Assembly (NCBI RefSeq): GCF_963675165.1
Contig: NC_087392.1
Coordinates: 1-64,000, forward strand
Reading direction: 5' to 3'
DNA: 64,000 nucleotides
From: Halichondria panicea
Taxonomy: Eukaryota; Porifera; Demospongiae; Suberitida; Halichondriidae
The position numbers were made by a program, and so were the translations under genes. Of the stretch, positions 1 through 13,216 are shown piece by piece; the first letter of the stretch is position 1; each line of letters starts with the position of its first letter. The notes beneath the pieces are model-generated. The model was not told the DNA's origin, did not search any database, and was given only the letters and a program-made list of their open reading frames with translations.

Positions 1-2830
1 AATAGTCACCCATACACCACACAGCTACAAGCATAAGCACAGCATACACTCGTACCACCCTAATTACTGTACACCCCTAGAGAGTACAGAACAAGGTAAA
101 CAGTAAACAGTTAGGTATCATGTCTCAGAACAATATAAAACCTGTGCCAGGACATGTGGCATGCTCGGTACGATCGGGTCATGACAACGTAGCTAATCTG
201 CTTCATTCCTGTCCAATCACCAGTAAGTGTCATTGCGCCCCCACTGGGCAGTATTGCTCTGTTCCGATTTCTAAATCCCATGCCTTCAGGGCTACCGATA
301 CCGCAACGCGATGGCAGGATCCCAAAAGCAAGGAATCTAGAAATCGAACAGAGGCTATACTGTCAAGTTTTCCCAAAGGTAAGGATCGCTCAAGACGCTC
401 GACTTGCTGATCATACAACAGGTCAACAGGGTCACAGCTAGTCCCTAAGGCAGGGCCTAGCACAGGCTCTACATCACCCTGAGGCATGATCCCAACTGTA
501 CAAAGCTCTAATCAGTACTAACATAGATACAAAGATAATGGGCCACCTGCCATTATTTTATAATTAACACACAGTAACTTACCCACTGGAATAGGTAGGA
601 GGTCTCCTCCTGTTCAAGTGGCAGGATGATGGAGTGGTTGGTTGGTCCATTCTATGGTGGTACTACCTCCGTTGCACATGAAGAGAGAGAGAGGGATAGA
701 ATAGTCACCCATACACCACACAGCTACAAGCATAAGCACTCGTACCACCCTAATCACTGTACACCCCTAGAGAGTACAGAACAAGGTAAACAGTGAACAG
801 TTAGGTATCATGTCTCAGAACAACATAGAACCTGTGCCAGGACATGTGGCATGCTCGGTACGATCGGGTCATGACAACGTAGCTATCCTGTATCATTCCT
901 GTCCAATCACCAGTAAGTGTCATTGCACCCCCACTGGGCAGTATTGCTCTGTTCCGATTTCTAAATCCCATGCCTTCAGGGCTACCGATACTGCAACGTG
1001 ATGGCAGGATCCCAAAAGCAAGGAATCTAGAAATCGAACAGAGGCTATACTGTCAAGTTTTCCCAAAGGTAAGGATCGCTCAAGACGCTCGACTTGCTGA
1101 TCATACAACAGGTCAACAGGATCACAGCTAGTCCCTAAGGCAGGGCCTAGCACAGGCTCTACATCACCCTGAGGCAAGCTCTAATCAGTACTAACCTAGA
1201 TACAAAGCCACCTGCCATGCACACAAGCTCAAAGTTATTTTATAATTAACACACAGTAACTTACCCACTGGAATAGGTAGCACTCAATGGAGGTCTCCTC
1301 CTGTTCAAGTGGCAGGAGTGGTTGGTTGGTCCATTCTATGGTGGTACTCCCTCCGTTGCACATGAAGAGAGAGAGAGAGAGGAATAGAATAGTCACCCAT
1401 ACACCACACAGCTACAAGCATAAGCACAGCATACACCCTAATTACTGTACACCCCTAGAGAGTACAGAACAAGGTAAACAGTGAACAGTTAGGTATCATG
1501 TCTCAGAACAACATAGAATCTGTGCCAGGACATGTGGCATGCTCGGTACGATCGGGTCATGACAACGTAGCTATTCTGCATCATTCCTGTCCAATCACCA
1601 GTAAGTGTCATTGCGCCCCCACTGGGCAGTATTGCTCTGTTCCGATTTCTAAATCCCATGCCTTCAGGGCTACCGATACCGCAACGCGATGGCAGGATCC
1701 CAAAAGCAAGGAATCTAGAAATCGAACAGAGGCTATACTGTCAAGTTTTCCCAAAGGTAAGGATCGCTCAAGACGCTCGACTTGCTGATCATACAACAGG
1801 TCAACAGGGTCACAGCTAGTCCCTAAGGCAGGGCCTAGCACAGGCTCTACATCACTCTGAGGCATGATCCCAACTGTACAAAGCTCTAATCAGTACTAAC
1901 CTAGATACAAAGATAATGGGCCACCTGCCATGCACACAAGCTCAAAGTTATTTTATAATTAACACACAGTAACTTACCCACTGGAATAGGTAGGAGGTCT
2001 CCTCCTGTTCAAGTGGCAGGATGATGGAGTGGTTGGTTGGTCCATTCTATGGTGGTACTCCCTCCGTTGCACATGAAGAGAGAGAGAGGGATAGAATAGT
2101 CACCCATACACCACACAGCATACACTCGCCTTGGTGGTTGTACCACCCTAATTACTGTACACCCCTAGAGAGTACAGAACAAGGTAAACAGTAAACAGTT
2201 AGGTATCATGTCTCAGAACAACATAGAACCTGTGCCAGGACATGTGGCATGCTCGGTACGATCGGGTCATGACAACGTAGCTATTCTGCCTCATTCCTGT
2301 CCAATCACCATTAAGTATCATTGCGCCCCCACTGGGCAGTATTGCTCTGTTCCGATTTCTAAATCCCATGCCTTCAGGGCTACCGATACCGCAACGCGAT
2401 GGCAGAATCCCAAAAACAAGGAATCTAGAAATCGAACAGAGGCTATACTGTCAAGTTTTCCCAAAGGTAAGGATCGCTCAAGACGCTCGACTTGCTGATC
2501 ATACAACAGGTCAACAGAGTCACAGCTAGTCCCTAAGGCATGGCCTAGCACAGGCTCTACATCACCCTGAGGCATGATCCCAACTGTACAACGCTCTAAT
2601 CAGTACTAACCTAGATACAAAGATAATCCATGCACACAAGCTCAAAGCTATTTAATAATAATATTAACACACAGTAACTTACCCACTGGAATAGGTAGCA
2701 CTCTCTCCTCCTGTTCAAGTGGCAGGATGATGGAGTGGTTGGTTGGTCCATTGTATGGTGATACTCCCTCCGTTGCAGAGAGAGGGATAGAGTAGCCATC
2801 ATGCTGCCATACACGTACACAGCTACAAGC
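1..2830. repeat. Tandem array, about 0.69-0.71 kb unit, four copies
   Basis: Four consecutive copies of one unit begin near 1, 700, 1390 and 2090. The same landmark (ATGTCTCAGAACAA) recurs at 120, 810, 1498 and 2208, spacings of 690, 688 and 710 bp. Copies differ by scattered substitutions and small indels; the last is the most diverged at its 3' end. Each copy carries a 96-codon + strand ORF and an 85-codon - strand ORF across the same bases. The second copy already has a stop in the + ORF, there are no matching splice sites, and the peptides resemble no family I know, so I treat the array as non-coding. Confidence 0.9.
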
Positions 2831-3029
2831 ATTATTTAAAGCGCAGCACTCATAGTAAGTGGGCGGGGCTATTCTTTGGGACAAAGGGCGACTCATTCAT
2901 GAGACTACTATATCATATGCAGGCATGTGTGGGACAAAGGACGACTCATTCATGAGACTACTATCATGCAGGCATGCATGATTCCGCTATAATTAATGAT
3001 TAATTAATGGCAAAATTATTTTTATTATA
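2831..3029. other. AT-rich spacer between two arrays
   Basis: It contains a short direct repeat (GGGACAAAGG followed by CGACTCATTCATGAGACTAC, at 2877 and 2932) and AT-rich sequence. I see no gene. Confidence 0.6.
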
Positions 3030-6000
3030 TTAATGGCAAAAATGCAGTTAGGTGTCTATTATTGTGTGTCAGTCTCTTAGTTGTCCTGCGAGTGTCCATA
3101 ATTATTCAATCCATGGGCAAGGGAGGGCAGCAAATTGTATCATGATCGTAATAAAAAGGCGTATTACATGGTATAGTAGAGTCTGTCCCGGGTGGTGTGC
3201 TGTCCTAGCTGGTAGTAGGTAGGTCTTGTAGTGTTGGTTAGTTGGTGATGCTGGCTCTTAGTAGAACTTGCTGCTCCCTCCGACTAGGTGTGGGGATAAA
3301 GACACGGATGATGTGTGATGTGTGTACTGTACACAAAAACACAGCATGTACGACACAATGCATGGGTTGGGGTGTGGTCAAGAGGGTTACCATGTATGGG
3401 GGTGTGACCACATATCAGTACAGTGAGTGGGGGTGTGGCCCCATATATACAGGATGTGCAGGTACAATGTGTGGATAGAGGTGTGGTCTGCACTGATAAT
3501 AATGAAGTGATTCCGTATGACCAGGTGAAAAACATAAAACAACCAAACCGACAATATACTAGACTATAGAATGAACTAAGAATGAACTAAGAATAAGCTT
3601 AGCCTGCGTAAGCAAGTTGGAGGAAGAAGCTGAGCAGAACAGAAACCGATCCAAACAGTGGCATACATTAATTTAGTGTAATAATTATACAGAATAACTT
3701 CTCCTGCATTGGTCCATCAGAGCAGTGGAGCCATCATCAGATCATTGCCACCATGGGAGTCCTCTCTATACAAACTTACAACACACTTCACACTTCATGT
3801 AATAAAAATGGAAGACACTCCCACGCACCATGCAAAGCTATGGTTTCCTGGCATTGAAATGTGAACAACTATACAACATTTCTCGAGGGCTCAAATAATG
3901 AACTTTCCCGCTACACAGTAGTAGAGGTCAATGCATAAGTGGAGTTAACTACCTAATGCTGGTACAATAATAAAATACAATTTCTTAAGCCAAGAGTAGA
4001 AGAAATGTTTTAAACTGGCTAGTGATTGAAGGCAATTGCATCTGACCCAAAACAGAGAAGGTACCGTACAATAATTATCAGACTATACCTTGTGTGGCCG
4101 ACTCCCTTTGTTTAGAGTAGCCTTTCCTGTCAGAAAATCACATACACTGCCTGCAGATTGAGTGATGAAGAAAGGGGAGCTCAAGATGCTACTCTACAGT
4201 CAATTACTGATAATGTTACGAAATGTACAAGCAACAGAATATTCGTACATGATACAGTAACTGGACCTTTGGTGTCTATTATTGTGTGTCAGTCTCTTAG
4301 TTGTCCTGCGAGTGTCCATAATTATTCAATCCATTGGCGAGGGAGGGCAGCAAATTGTATCATGATCGTAATACAAAGGCGTATTACATGGGTATAGTAG
4401 AGTCTGTCCCGGGTGGTGTGCTGTCCTAGCTGGTAGTAGGTAGGTCTTGTAGAGTGTTGGTTAGTGGGTGATGCTGGCTCTTAGTAGAACTTGCTGCTCC
4501 CTCCGACTAGGTGTGGGGATAAAGACACGGATGATGTGTGTACTGTACACAAAAACACAGCATAGGTTTGGGGTGTGGTCAAGAGGGTTACCATGTATGG
4601 GGGTGTGACCACATATCAGTACAGTGAGTGGGGGTGTGGCCCCATATAAACAGGATGTGCAGGTACAATGTGTGGATAGAGGTGTGGTCTGCACTGTATA
4701 AAAATTAATGAAGTGATTCCGTATGACCAGGTGAAAAACATAAAACAACCAAACCGACAATAATACTAGACTATAGAATGAACTAAGAATGAACTAATTA
4801 AGAATAAGCTTAGCCTGCGTAAGCAAGTTGGAGGAAGAAGCTGAGCAGAGCAGAAACCGATCCAAACAGTGGCATACATTAATTTAGTGTAATAATTATA
4901 CAGAATAACTTCTCCTGCATTGGTCCATCAGAGCAGTGGAGCCATCATCAGATCATTGCCACCATGGGAGTCCTCTCTGTATAAACTTACAACACACTTC
5001 ACACTTCATGTAATATAAATGGAAGACACTCCCACGCACCATGCAAAGCTATGGTTTCCTGGCATTGAAATGAAAACAACTATACAACATTTCTCGAGGG
5101 CTCAAATAATGAACTTTCCCGCTACACAGTAGTAGAGGTCAATGCATAAGTGGAGTTAACTACCTAATACTGGTACAATAATAAAATACAATTTCTTAAG
5201 CCAAGAGTAGAAGAAATGTTTTAAACTGGCTAGTGATTGAAGGCAATTGCATCTGACCCAAAACAGAGAAGATCATCTAAGTACCGTACAATAATTATTA
5301 TACTATACCTTGTGTGGCCGACTCCCTCTGTTTAGAGTAGCCTTTCCTGTCAGAAAATCACATACACTGCCTGCATTGAGTGATGAAGAAAGGGGAGCTA
5401 CTCTACAGTCAATTACTGATAATGTTACGAAATGTACAAGCAACAGAATATTCGTACATGATACAGTAACTGGCCCTTTGGTGTCTATTATTGTGTGTCA
5501 GTCTCCTGCGAGTGTCCATAATTATTCAATCCATGGGCGAGGGAGGGCAGCAAATTGTATCATGATCGTTAATACAAAGGCGTATTACATGGTATAGTAG
5601 AGTCTGTCCCGGGTGGTGTGCTGTCCTAGCTGGTAGTAGGTAGGTTTTGTAGTGTTGGTTAGTTGGTGATGCTGGCTCTTAGTAGAACTTGCTGCTCCCT
5701 CCGACTAGGTGTGGGGATAAAGACACGGATGATGTGTGTACTGTACACAAAAACACAGCATGTACGACACAATGCATGGGTGGAGGTGTGGTCAAGAGGG
5801 TTACCATGTATGGGGGTGTGACCACATATCAGTACAGTGAGTGGGGGTGTGGCCCCACATATACAGGATGTGCAGGTACAATGTGTGGATAGAGGTGCGG
5901 TCTGCACTGTATAAAAATTAATGAAGTGATTCCGTATGACCAGGTGAAAAACATAAAACAACCAAACCGACAATAATACTAGACTATAGAATGAACTAAG

Positions 6001-7920
6001 AATGAACTAATTAAGAATAAGCTTAGCCTGTGTAAGCAAGTTGGAGGAAGAAGCTGAGCAGAACAGAAACCGATCCAAACAGTGGCATACATTAATTTAG
6101 TGTGATAATTATACAGAATAACTTCTCCTGCATTGGTCCATCAGAGCAGTGGAGCCATCATCAGATCATTGCCACCATGGGAGTCCTCTCTGTACAAACT
6201 TACAACACACTTCACACTTCACACTTCACGTAATATAAATGGAAGACACTCCCACGCACCATGCAAAGCTATGGTTTCCTGGCATTGAAATGTGAACAAC
6301 TATACAACATTTCTCGAGGGCTCAAATAACGAACTTTCCCGCTACACGGTAGTAGAGGTCAATGCATAAGTGGAGTTAACTACCTAATGCTGGTACAACA
6401 ATAAAATACAATTTCTTAAGCCAAGAGTAGAAGAAATGTTTTAACTGGCTAGTGATTCAAGGCAATTGCATCTGACCCCAAATAGAGAAGATCATCTAAG
6501 TACCGTACAATAATTATTAGACTATACCTTGTGTGGCCGACTCCCTCTGTTTAGAGTAGCCTTTCCTGTCAGAAAATCACATACACTGCCTGCATTGAGT
6601 GATGAAGAAAGGGGAGCTACTCTACAGTCAATTACTGATAATGTTACGAAATGTACAAGCAACAGAATATTCGTACATGATACAGTAACTGGCCCTTTGG
6701 TGTCTATTATTGTGTGTCAGTCTCCTGCGAGTGTCCATAATTATTCAATCCATGGGCGAGGGAGGGCAGCAAATTGTATCATGATCGTTAATACAAAGGC
6801 GTATTACATGGTATAGTAGAGTCTGTCCCGGGTGGTGTGCTGTCCTAGCTGGTAGTAGGTAGGTTTTGTAGTGTTGGTTAGTTGGTGATGCTGGCTCTTA
6901 GTAGAACTTGCTGCTCCCTCCGACTAGGTGTGGGGATAAAGACACGGATGATGTGTGTACTGTACACAAAAACACAGCATGTACGACACAATGCATGGGT
7001 GGAGGTGTGGTCAAGAGGGTTACCATGTATGGGGGTGTGACCACATATCAGTACAGTGAGTGGGGGTGTGGCCCCACATATACAGGATGTGCAGGTACAA
7101 TGTGTGGATAGAGGTGCGGTCTGCACTGTATAAAAATTAATGAAGTGATTTCGTATGACCAGGTGAAAAACATAAAACAACCAAACCGACAATAATACTA
7201 GACTATAGAATGAACTAAGAATGAACTAATTAAGAATAAGCTTAGCCTGTGTAAGCAAGTTGGAGGAAGAAGCTGAGCAGAACAGAAACCGATCCAAACA
7301 GTGGCATACATTAATTTAGTGTGATAATTATACAGAATAACTTCTCCTGCATTGGTCCATCAGAGCAGTGGAGCCATCATCAGATCATTGCCACCATGGG
7401 AGTCCTCTCTGTACAAACTTACAACACACTTCACACTTCACACTTCACGTAATATAAATGGAAGACACTCCCACGCACCATGCAAAGCTATGGTTTCCTG
7501 GCATTGAAATGTGAACAACTATACAACATTTCTCGAGGGCTCAAATAACGAACTTTCCCGCTACACGGTAGTAGAGGTCAATGCATAAGTGGAGTTAACT
7601 ACCTAATGCTGGTACAACAATAAAATACAATTTCTTAAGCCAAGAGTAGAAGAAATGTTTTAACTGGCTAGTGATTCAAGGCAATTGCATCTGACCCCAA
7701 ATAGAGAAGATCATCTAAGTACCGTACAATAATTATTAGACTATACCTTGTGTGGCCGACTCCCTCTGTTTAGAGTAGCCTTTCCTGTCAGAAATCACAT
7801 ACACTGCCTGCAGATTGATGAAAAAAGGGGAGCTCAAGATGCTACTCTACAGTCAATTACTACGAAATGTACAAGAAACAGAATATTCATATATGATACA
7901 GTAACTGGCCCTTTGTCTCT
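3030..7920. repeat. Tandem array, about 1.22 kb unit, four copies
   Basis: The landmark GGTGTCTATTATTGTGTGTC recurs at about 3051, 4271, 5480 and 6699, giving periods near 1220, 1209 and 1219 bp. The copies from 5480 and 6699 are almost identical, whereas the first two carry more differences, so the last duplication is recent or partly an assembly effect. ORFs of 60-104 codons recur in register on both strands but are not conserved in length between copies and have no recognisable domain. The array ends abruptly near 7915 inside the unit. Confidence 0.9.
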
Positions 7921-8560
7921 CAGAGGTAGATCCACTCCATCACTCAGAGCCAATAGCAGATCATCTCCTCCTCGATCAGAAAGCTGGGCTAAGAATCATC
8001 CATACATCCATATAAATTCAGTGAAAATAATTATAAGGGGCTGAACACCAGAGGAAGTAACAGATAGTACACTACATCACTGTGCATGGGACAATACATA
8101 ATTATTATACTGACCCTTTCCTGTCGTATCTTGTAGTGCTCTTATATATACGTACGTCAGCAGCCATTCAGTGATAAAAATTAAGAGTGGGGCGTCCCCC
8201 ATAAAAGATGAAATGACAATAAAATTATGAGAGTGATTGAATGCTGAATCCTGTGCTGTGCAGCGTTGAGTAGTTATCTGTGAGTAAGACATGAGAGAAC
8301 AATATAATGACAGTATAAGGATCAGACAATTCATCAATATAATTCTTCAGCATTAGGGACAACAAAATAAATGATATGTAGCATGCACTGACTTAGAAAT
8401 GCTGATGGCAAGCCTGTAGAAATATTATAAAACATCAAAACTAACATTTGTTGCATACTTGAAGTGGAAGGTGCAAGGAAGGTCGCCACCTTGCTAGCTA
8501 TAGCGCTCACCAAAAGGTGACCGACGTACATTAGGAGACAGCCGGCAGGGTACACGTACC
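7921..8560. other. Intergenic, no gene seen
   Basis: Single-copy AT-rich sequence between the array and USP39. No exon with splice sites and no recognisable element was found. Confidence 0.5.
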
Positions 8561-8561
8561 T

Positions 8562-8680
8562 CGTCTTGCTCTCTCGTGGCTGCAAATGACATGACATGTG
8601 CTCTATCAAGTCTCTTGTGGCTGCAAATGACATGTGCTCTATCAGGTCTCTCGTGGCTGCAAATGACATGTGCTCTAAGT
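8562..8680 (+). repeat. 33-bp repeat x3 in the USP39 leader
   Basis: Three direct copies of a unit containing GGCTGCAAATGACATG occur just before the USP39 start codon. They are in frame with the gene and carry in-frame ATGs, so an N-terminal extension is formally possible. The extension does not resemble the family, so I place the start downstream at 8708. Confidence 0.7.
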
Positions 8681-8707
8681 GTGAGGGACCGATTTTGTTC
8701 TAATAGA

Positions 8708-8852
8708 ATGCAGAACAAGATGTCCAACAATGTGAATGATGATTGTAGGGAGGAGAGCGAAGAAGACACGCTACCCAGGAAGAGGCCCAGGTTGAATAAG
8801 AGTGGAACAGGTATTAAAAGCACACACACACACACATACCCACACACACACA

Positions 8853-8904
<52 letters not shown>

Positions 8905-9385
8905 GAACATGTCATGAGTCGTAGTTGCCCCTTTCTGGACACAATAGATCGAACGGTACTGGATTTTGACTTTGAGAAGCTTTGTTCTGTCTCACTCTCC
9001 AACAATAACTGCTATGCTTGCCTCGTTTGTGGGAAATATTTTCAAGGTATATAATACTGTATAGTTGTACAGCGTACAGTACAGAATGGTAGAATAACTT
9101 TTGGCTGATACAAAATTTCCACCATACCACCATATGAAAATAACCGGTTATACCGTAATAGAGTGCTAGCTGTTGTTGTGTAGGTCGTGGGCGTCATAGT
9201 CACGCGTACACACACAGTGTGGGGGTGGGACACCATGTCTGGCTCAACCTCGCCACTCTAGAGTTTTATTGCCTCCCGGACAACTACCGAATCATTGACT
9301 CGTCTCTGGAAGATATCAAGGTGAGTGTGTATGTGTGTGTGTGTGGGTGTCCTTATCTGTGTGTGTGTGTGTGTGGGTGTCCTTA

Positions 9386-9421
<36 letters not shown>

Positions 9422-9435
9422 GGTGGATGTCCTTA

Positions 9436-9482
<47 letters not shown>

Positions 9483-11695
9483 CGTGTGCTACAGCCTGTG
9501 TTCAGTGTCGATGCAGTGGCTGCTTTAGACTCACTGGCTAAAGTCTCAGTGGCTCTTGATGGAACAAAATACATCCCTGGAATTGTGGGCCTCAACAATA
9601 TCAAGGTTCCACATATACACACTCACCGCCCACACACACACACACTCACACTCACACTCATCGCCCACACACACTCATCGCCCACACACACACACCTTTG
9701 TCCCTGTACAGGCCAATGACTACATGAATGTAGTGCTGCACACTCTGGCCCATATTTCTCCACTCAGAGGCTATTTCCTGAGAGAGGACAACTACTCACA
9801 CATCATCCCACCACCTGGAGACCAATCCTTTATTCTAGGTACTGCATGTGCGTGCAGCCACTCAGTCTCTTTATCTCTTCCCTCTATATCATGATAGTGA
9901 GTAGGTTGGGAGAACTGTTCAGAAAGCTCTGGAATCCTCATCACTTTAAAGCTCATGTCAGTCCTCATGAAATGCTACAAGCTGTGGCCTCCACAAGCCA
10001 AAAGAAATTCAAGATCACAGAGCAAGGTAAGTACATGTACTGTTGAGTGGGTCCCAATTATATGCATGTACTGTGTTTCAGGAGACCCTATTGAGTTCCT
10101 GTCGTGGTTATTGAATACACTGCATAGAGCTCTTGGAGGGAGCAAGAGAAGGGAGTCGAGTAAGCAATGGACTCTAATATCTGTGGCTAGGCACACACAC
10201 ACATGCAGGTATCATATACAAGGTGTTTCAAGGAGCCATGAATATCTTCACCCGTAAGCTGCCACCTGCTAGTGAGGTATGCCATGTGATGTCATGTGAT
10301 TGTTATGTGATGGATTACAGAGCCGTACACCTGAAGAGTTGGCGTTGCTATTGGCAACTGATGAGTACCAAGAGACTGTATCAACCACACCTTTCCTATA
10401 TTTGACCCTTGACCTTCCCAATGTTCCTCTTTTCTCTGTGAGTGTCACCACCCATCCACACACATTGATAGCTATTATGCCTGGAGCTAATTCTCTAAGA
10501 ACCAAAATAGTTAGCTATGGTTGGAAGGCAGAGGAGGCACGACAGGCGCGGTGAGGCTCAGGCAATTAGCCTTTGATTGAACAATTATTATCCGCCCACG
10601 TCATATGTTTTTGCTGAGAGTAATCAGAGGCTAATTGCTTGAGCTGCATGGCGTCTGTCGGGCCTCCTCTGGTTGGAAGGGTGGCTACACTGGGTTCAGG
10701 GTTCTTGATGTGTACCATAATGCATTAATAGCAGTAGATCAAAATTGCAAGGAGGTTAAACTATAAGTTCTTGTTTTATCACATAGACCAACCCATTTAT
10801 CACAAAACTTGTACTTAAGCCCCCTCCCCCCTCAGGGTAGAAGAGCAAGCCATAATTAACTGAGGCCACAGTAGTCTGTCTGTGCATCATCACCTTCATG
10901 TGATAGCACTGTGTTTGTACGTGGATATAGCCTCAACACAACGAGGTAGTAGTTATATAGCCTCAACACAACGAGGTAGTAGTTATATAGCCACGAGGTA
11001 GTAGTTATATAGCCTCAACACAACGAGGTAGTAGTTATATAGCCTCAACACAACGAGGTAGTAGTTTTAATTTTGGCAGATTTTGATGTTATTCAAGCAA
11101 AAACTAAGAAGTTAAAAAGCTCGACATGGACAGATAATCGATATTCATCTCCCAAACACACACTCCACCCACAGGATGAGCTGGAACGGAACATTATACC
11201 ACAAATCCCTTTGTTTGACCTTCTGAGTAAATTTAATGGCTCTAGAGAAAAGGTACTTTTTAATAATGCAGTGTCGATCAGTAGTAACTGACCTTTGAAC
11301 CCTCTAGGAGCATAAGACACACAGTGAATCATTCGTCAAGCGTTATGAGTTGACAAGACTACCTCCATATCTCATTCTCTATGTCAAGGTAACCACACTG
11401 TCAGTACAATAGTGTGTGTGTAAGGTAACCATCCACCACACTGTTCTTTGCAGCGATTCACCAAGAACAACTTTTTTGTTGAAAAGAATACAACAATTGT
11501 CAATTTCCCCATCAAGTAAGTGTGCATGGTGCTATGATGTGCATGGTGCTATCATTCCTGTGCCTACACTAACTACACTGCAGGGACATTGATATGGGAG
11601 AGTTCTTATCTAGTGAGCCAAAGGTTCAAGCCTCTCACCCACACACTGTCTATGATCTTGTAGCCAACATTTGTCATGATGGACAACCAGGTAAG

Positions 11696-11763
<68 letters not shown>

Positions 11764-12201
11764 ACCCTCTTGACTTGTACAGGTGTTGGGAAGGGTACAT
11801 ACAGAGTACACATTAGGCACAAGGTGAGTGTGTGTGTGTTGTGTGTGTTGTGTGTATGTACTGCTTATTAGGGTACCAATGGATGGTATGAACTGGAAAA
11901 CCTTCATGTGCAAGACCTTCTCCCTCAAATGATCACTCTAGCAGAGGCTTACATTCAGGCAAGCCTACACTGTACCCCTCAATTACATACCCTCTACCCT
12001 AATGACATACCCTGTACACCCTCTACCCTAATGACATACCCTGTACACCCTCTACCCTATTGACATACCCTGTACACCCTCTACCCTAATGACATACCCT
12101 GTACACCCTCTACCCTAATGACATACCCTGTACACCCTCTACCCTATTGACATTACCTTGTATACCCTTTACCCGTGCAGATATGGGAGCTACGGTCCTG
12201 A
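8708..12201 (+). CDS. USP39: USP39 / Sad1, U4/U6.U5 tri-snRNP-associated pseudo-deubiquitinase
   Basis: Sixteen exons give about 499 aa: 8708-8810, 8906-9046, 9184-9320, 9483-9605, 9712-9838, 9898-10026, 10082-10159, 10209-10276, 10321-10437, 11175-11252, 11308-11388, 11454-11515, 11584-11690, 11783-11823, 11872-11958, 12181-12201. All junction phases agree. The order is a basic N-terminus, a ZnF-UBP domain (CYACLVCGKYFQG) and a UCH/USP fold. Where active USPs have the nucleophilic Cys box, this protein has GLNNIKANDYMN with no Cys, and the His box (GTNGWYELENL) also lacks the usual His. The same losses define USP39, which acts in spliceosome assembly rather than ubiquitin cleavage. The intron before the last exon has a GC donor (CAG|GCAAGC). 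An alternative in-frame start lies at 8720. Confidence 0.95.
8819..8900 (+). repeat. (CA)n microsatellite in USP39 intron 1
   Basis: Interrupted CA repeat filling nearly all of the first intron up to its acceptor. Confidence 0.9.
10918..11066 (+). repeat. 34-bp minisatellite in USP39 intron 9
   Basis: Four to five copies of a unit containing ATAGCCTCAACACAACGAGG and GTAGTAGTTAT, one internally deleted, in the largest (about 0.74 kb) intron of the gene. Confidence 0.85.
11978..12170 (+). repeat. 27-bp minisatellite in the USP39 GC-AG intron
   Basis: About six copies of a unit built on CCCTCTACCCTAATGACATA, occupying almost the entire last intron. Confidence 0.85.
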
Positions 12202-12419
12202 CAAACTGAAATAATTATGTGAATTATGTGACTGAAATAATTATGTGCTGGATTTGAATTATACATGATTTTTTTACGGGGGGGGGGGGGGGGGCTGGAA
12301 AACGTGCAGTCTGTGCGTACAGTACCTCTTCGAGTGAACGCCGCCGCGTTGGCGGTTGCATAATTATGGGTCAAAGGTGGGAGGGGCTGAATTAATGCAG
12401 CACAATAATACTGATCAAG
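12202..12419. promoter_or_regulatory. Short intergenic region with an 18-base G run
   Basis: This 218-bp gap between USP39 and the next ORF must hold the 3' end of USP39 and the promoter of the downstream gene. The uninterrupted G tract near 12278-12294 is its only striking feature. Confidence 0.4.
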
Positions 12420-13213
12420 ATGGGCTGTACACTGTCCAGAAACAGCAGCCAGCAGCTCAGGAGTTCAGCTCATAACTCAGTTGTCCCAAGTAAGTCTATG
12501 AGCTATAGTTACTGTTAGCTATTGTTTTATATGATGGTTTTGTAGCTGTTCCATTGGACCCCTGGAACCTATTGGACTCCACCATAGCATCAATGGGTGA
12601 ACCACCTCCCTACACTCAAATACCAGAGAATGGACATGTTTCACTCATGCATGGAAGTCCATTGAAGCCAGATGAACACACCAGTGTACTAAATAACTCT
12701 ACAAGCAGACATTTTCTCAACTCCAGCATTAACAGTACGGACAACATGTTGTCCGAGCCAACAGATGCGTTTCATCCCACAAGAACAAGCTCTCCAGCTG
12801 TAGCGACTGCACCACCAGAAGAATTGTTTCCCCCATACCTGGAGTCTACATCAGTGCATGAACCTTTCCCCCCACACCTCCCCCCATTGACCAGATTGAC
12901 CAGCCATGAGGAGCAGTCTCTTGCAGTCAATGAGCAAAGCAACAATACCTCACACCTTTCCCCATTGACCAGACTGACTAGCTACCAGGAGCAGTCTCCA
13001 ATCAATACGGAGCAAAGCAACAGTACAGTAACCCCAAGCCTCCCACCACCATTGAACAGACTGCAGCCTCCTGCAGACAATGAGCACAGCACAGCCAGCT
13101 CTGCAGAACACAGACACAAGAGACGGCGAAGGAAAAGGAAAAGAGGACACAGTTGGCATGGAGAGAGAGTGGCACCAGCTCCTATGCAACAGGATGCCAG
13201 TGATCATCACTGA
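12420..13213 (+). CDS. Unrecognised acylated, proline-rich, basic-tailed ORF
   Basis: Two exons (12420-12489, 12546-13213) give 245 aa. It starts MGCTLS, which fits N-myristoylation at Gly2 with a neighbouring Cys for palmitoylation, so membrane attachment is likely. A PPPY WW-domain ligand lies near residue 41. Two imperfect segments built on LTRLTS follow. The last 30 residues contain a very basic patch (HKRRRRKRKRGH). I do not recognise a folded domain; the composition suggests a disordered cytoplasmic region. It ends at a TGA with one codon between that stop and the ATG of the next, membrane-anchored ORF in the same frame. It may therefore be the cytoplasmic tail of that protein rather than an independent gene. 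Confidence 0.6.
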
Positions 13214-13216
13214 ACA

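Noticed and set aside
120-2575. 96-codon and 85-codon ORFs repeated four times on opposite strands
   Set aside because: They follow the register of a tandem repeat, overlap each other base for base, one copy has a stop, and the peptides resemble no protein family.
5310-7192. Recurring 95- and 104-codon ORFs in the 1.22-kb array
   Set aside because: They are open only in the near-identical copies and are broken in the more diverged ones, with no splice signals or domain.
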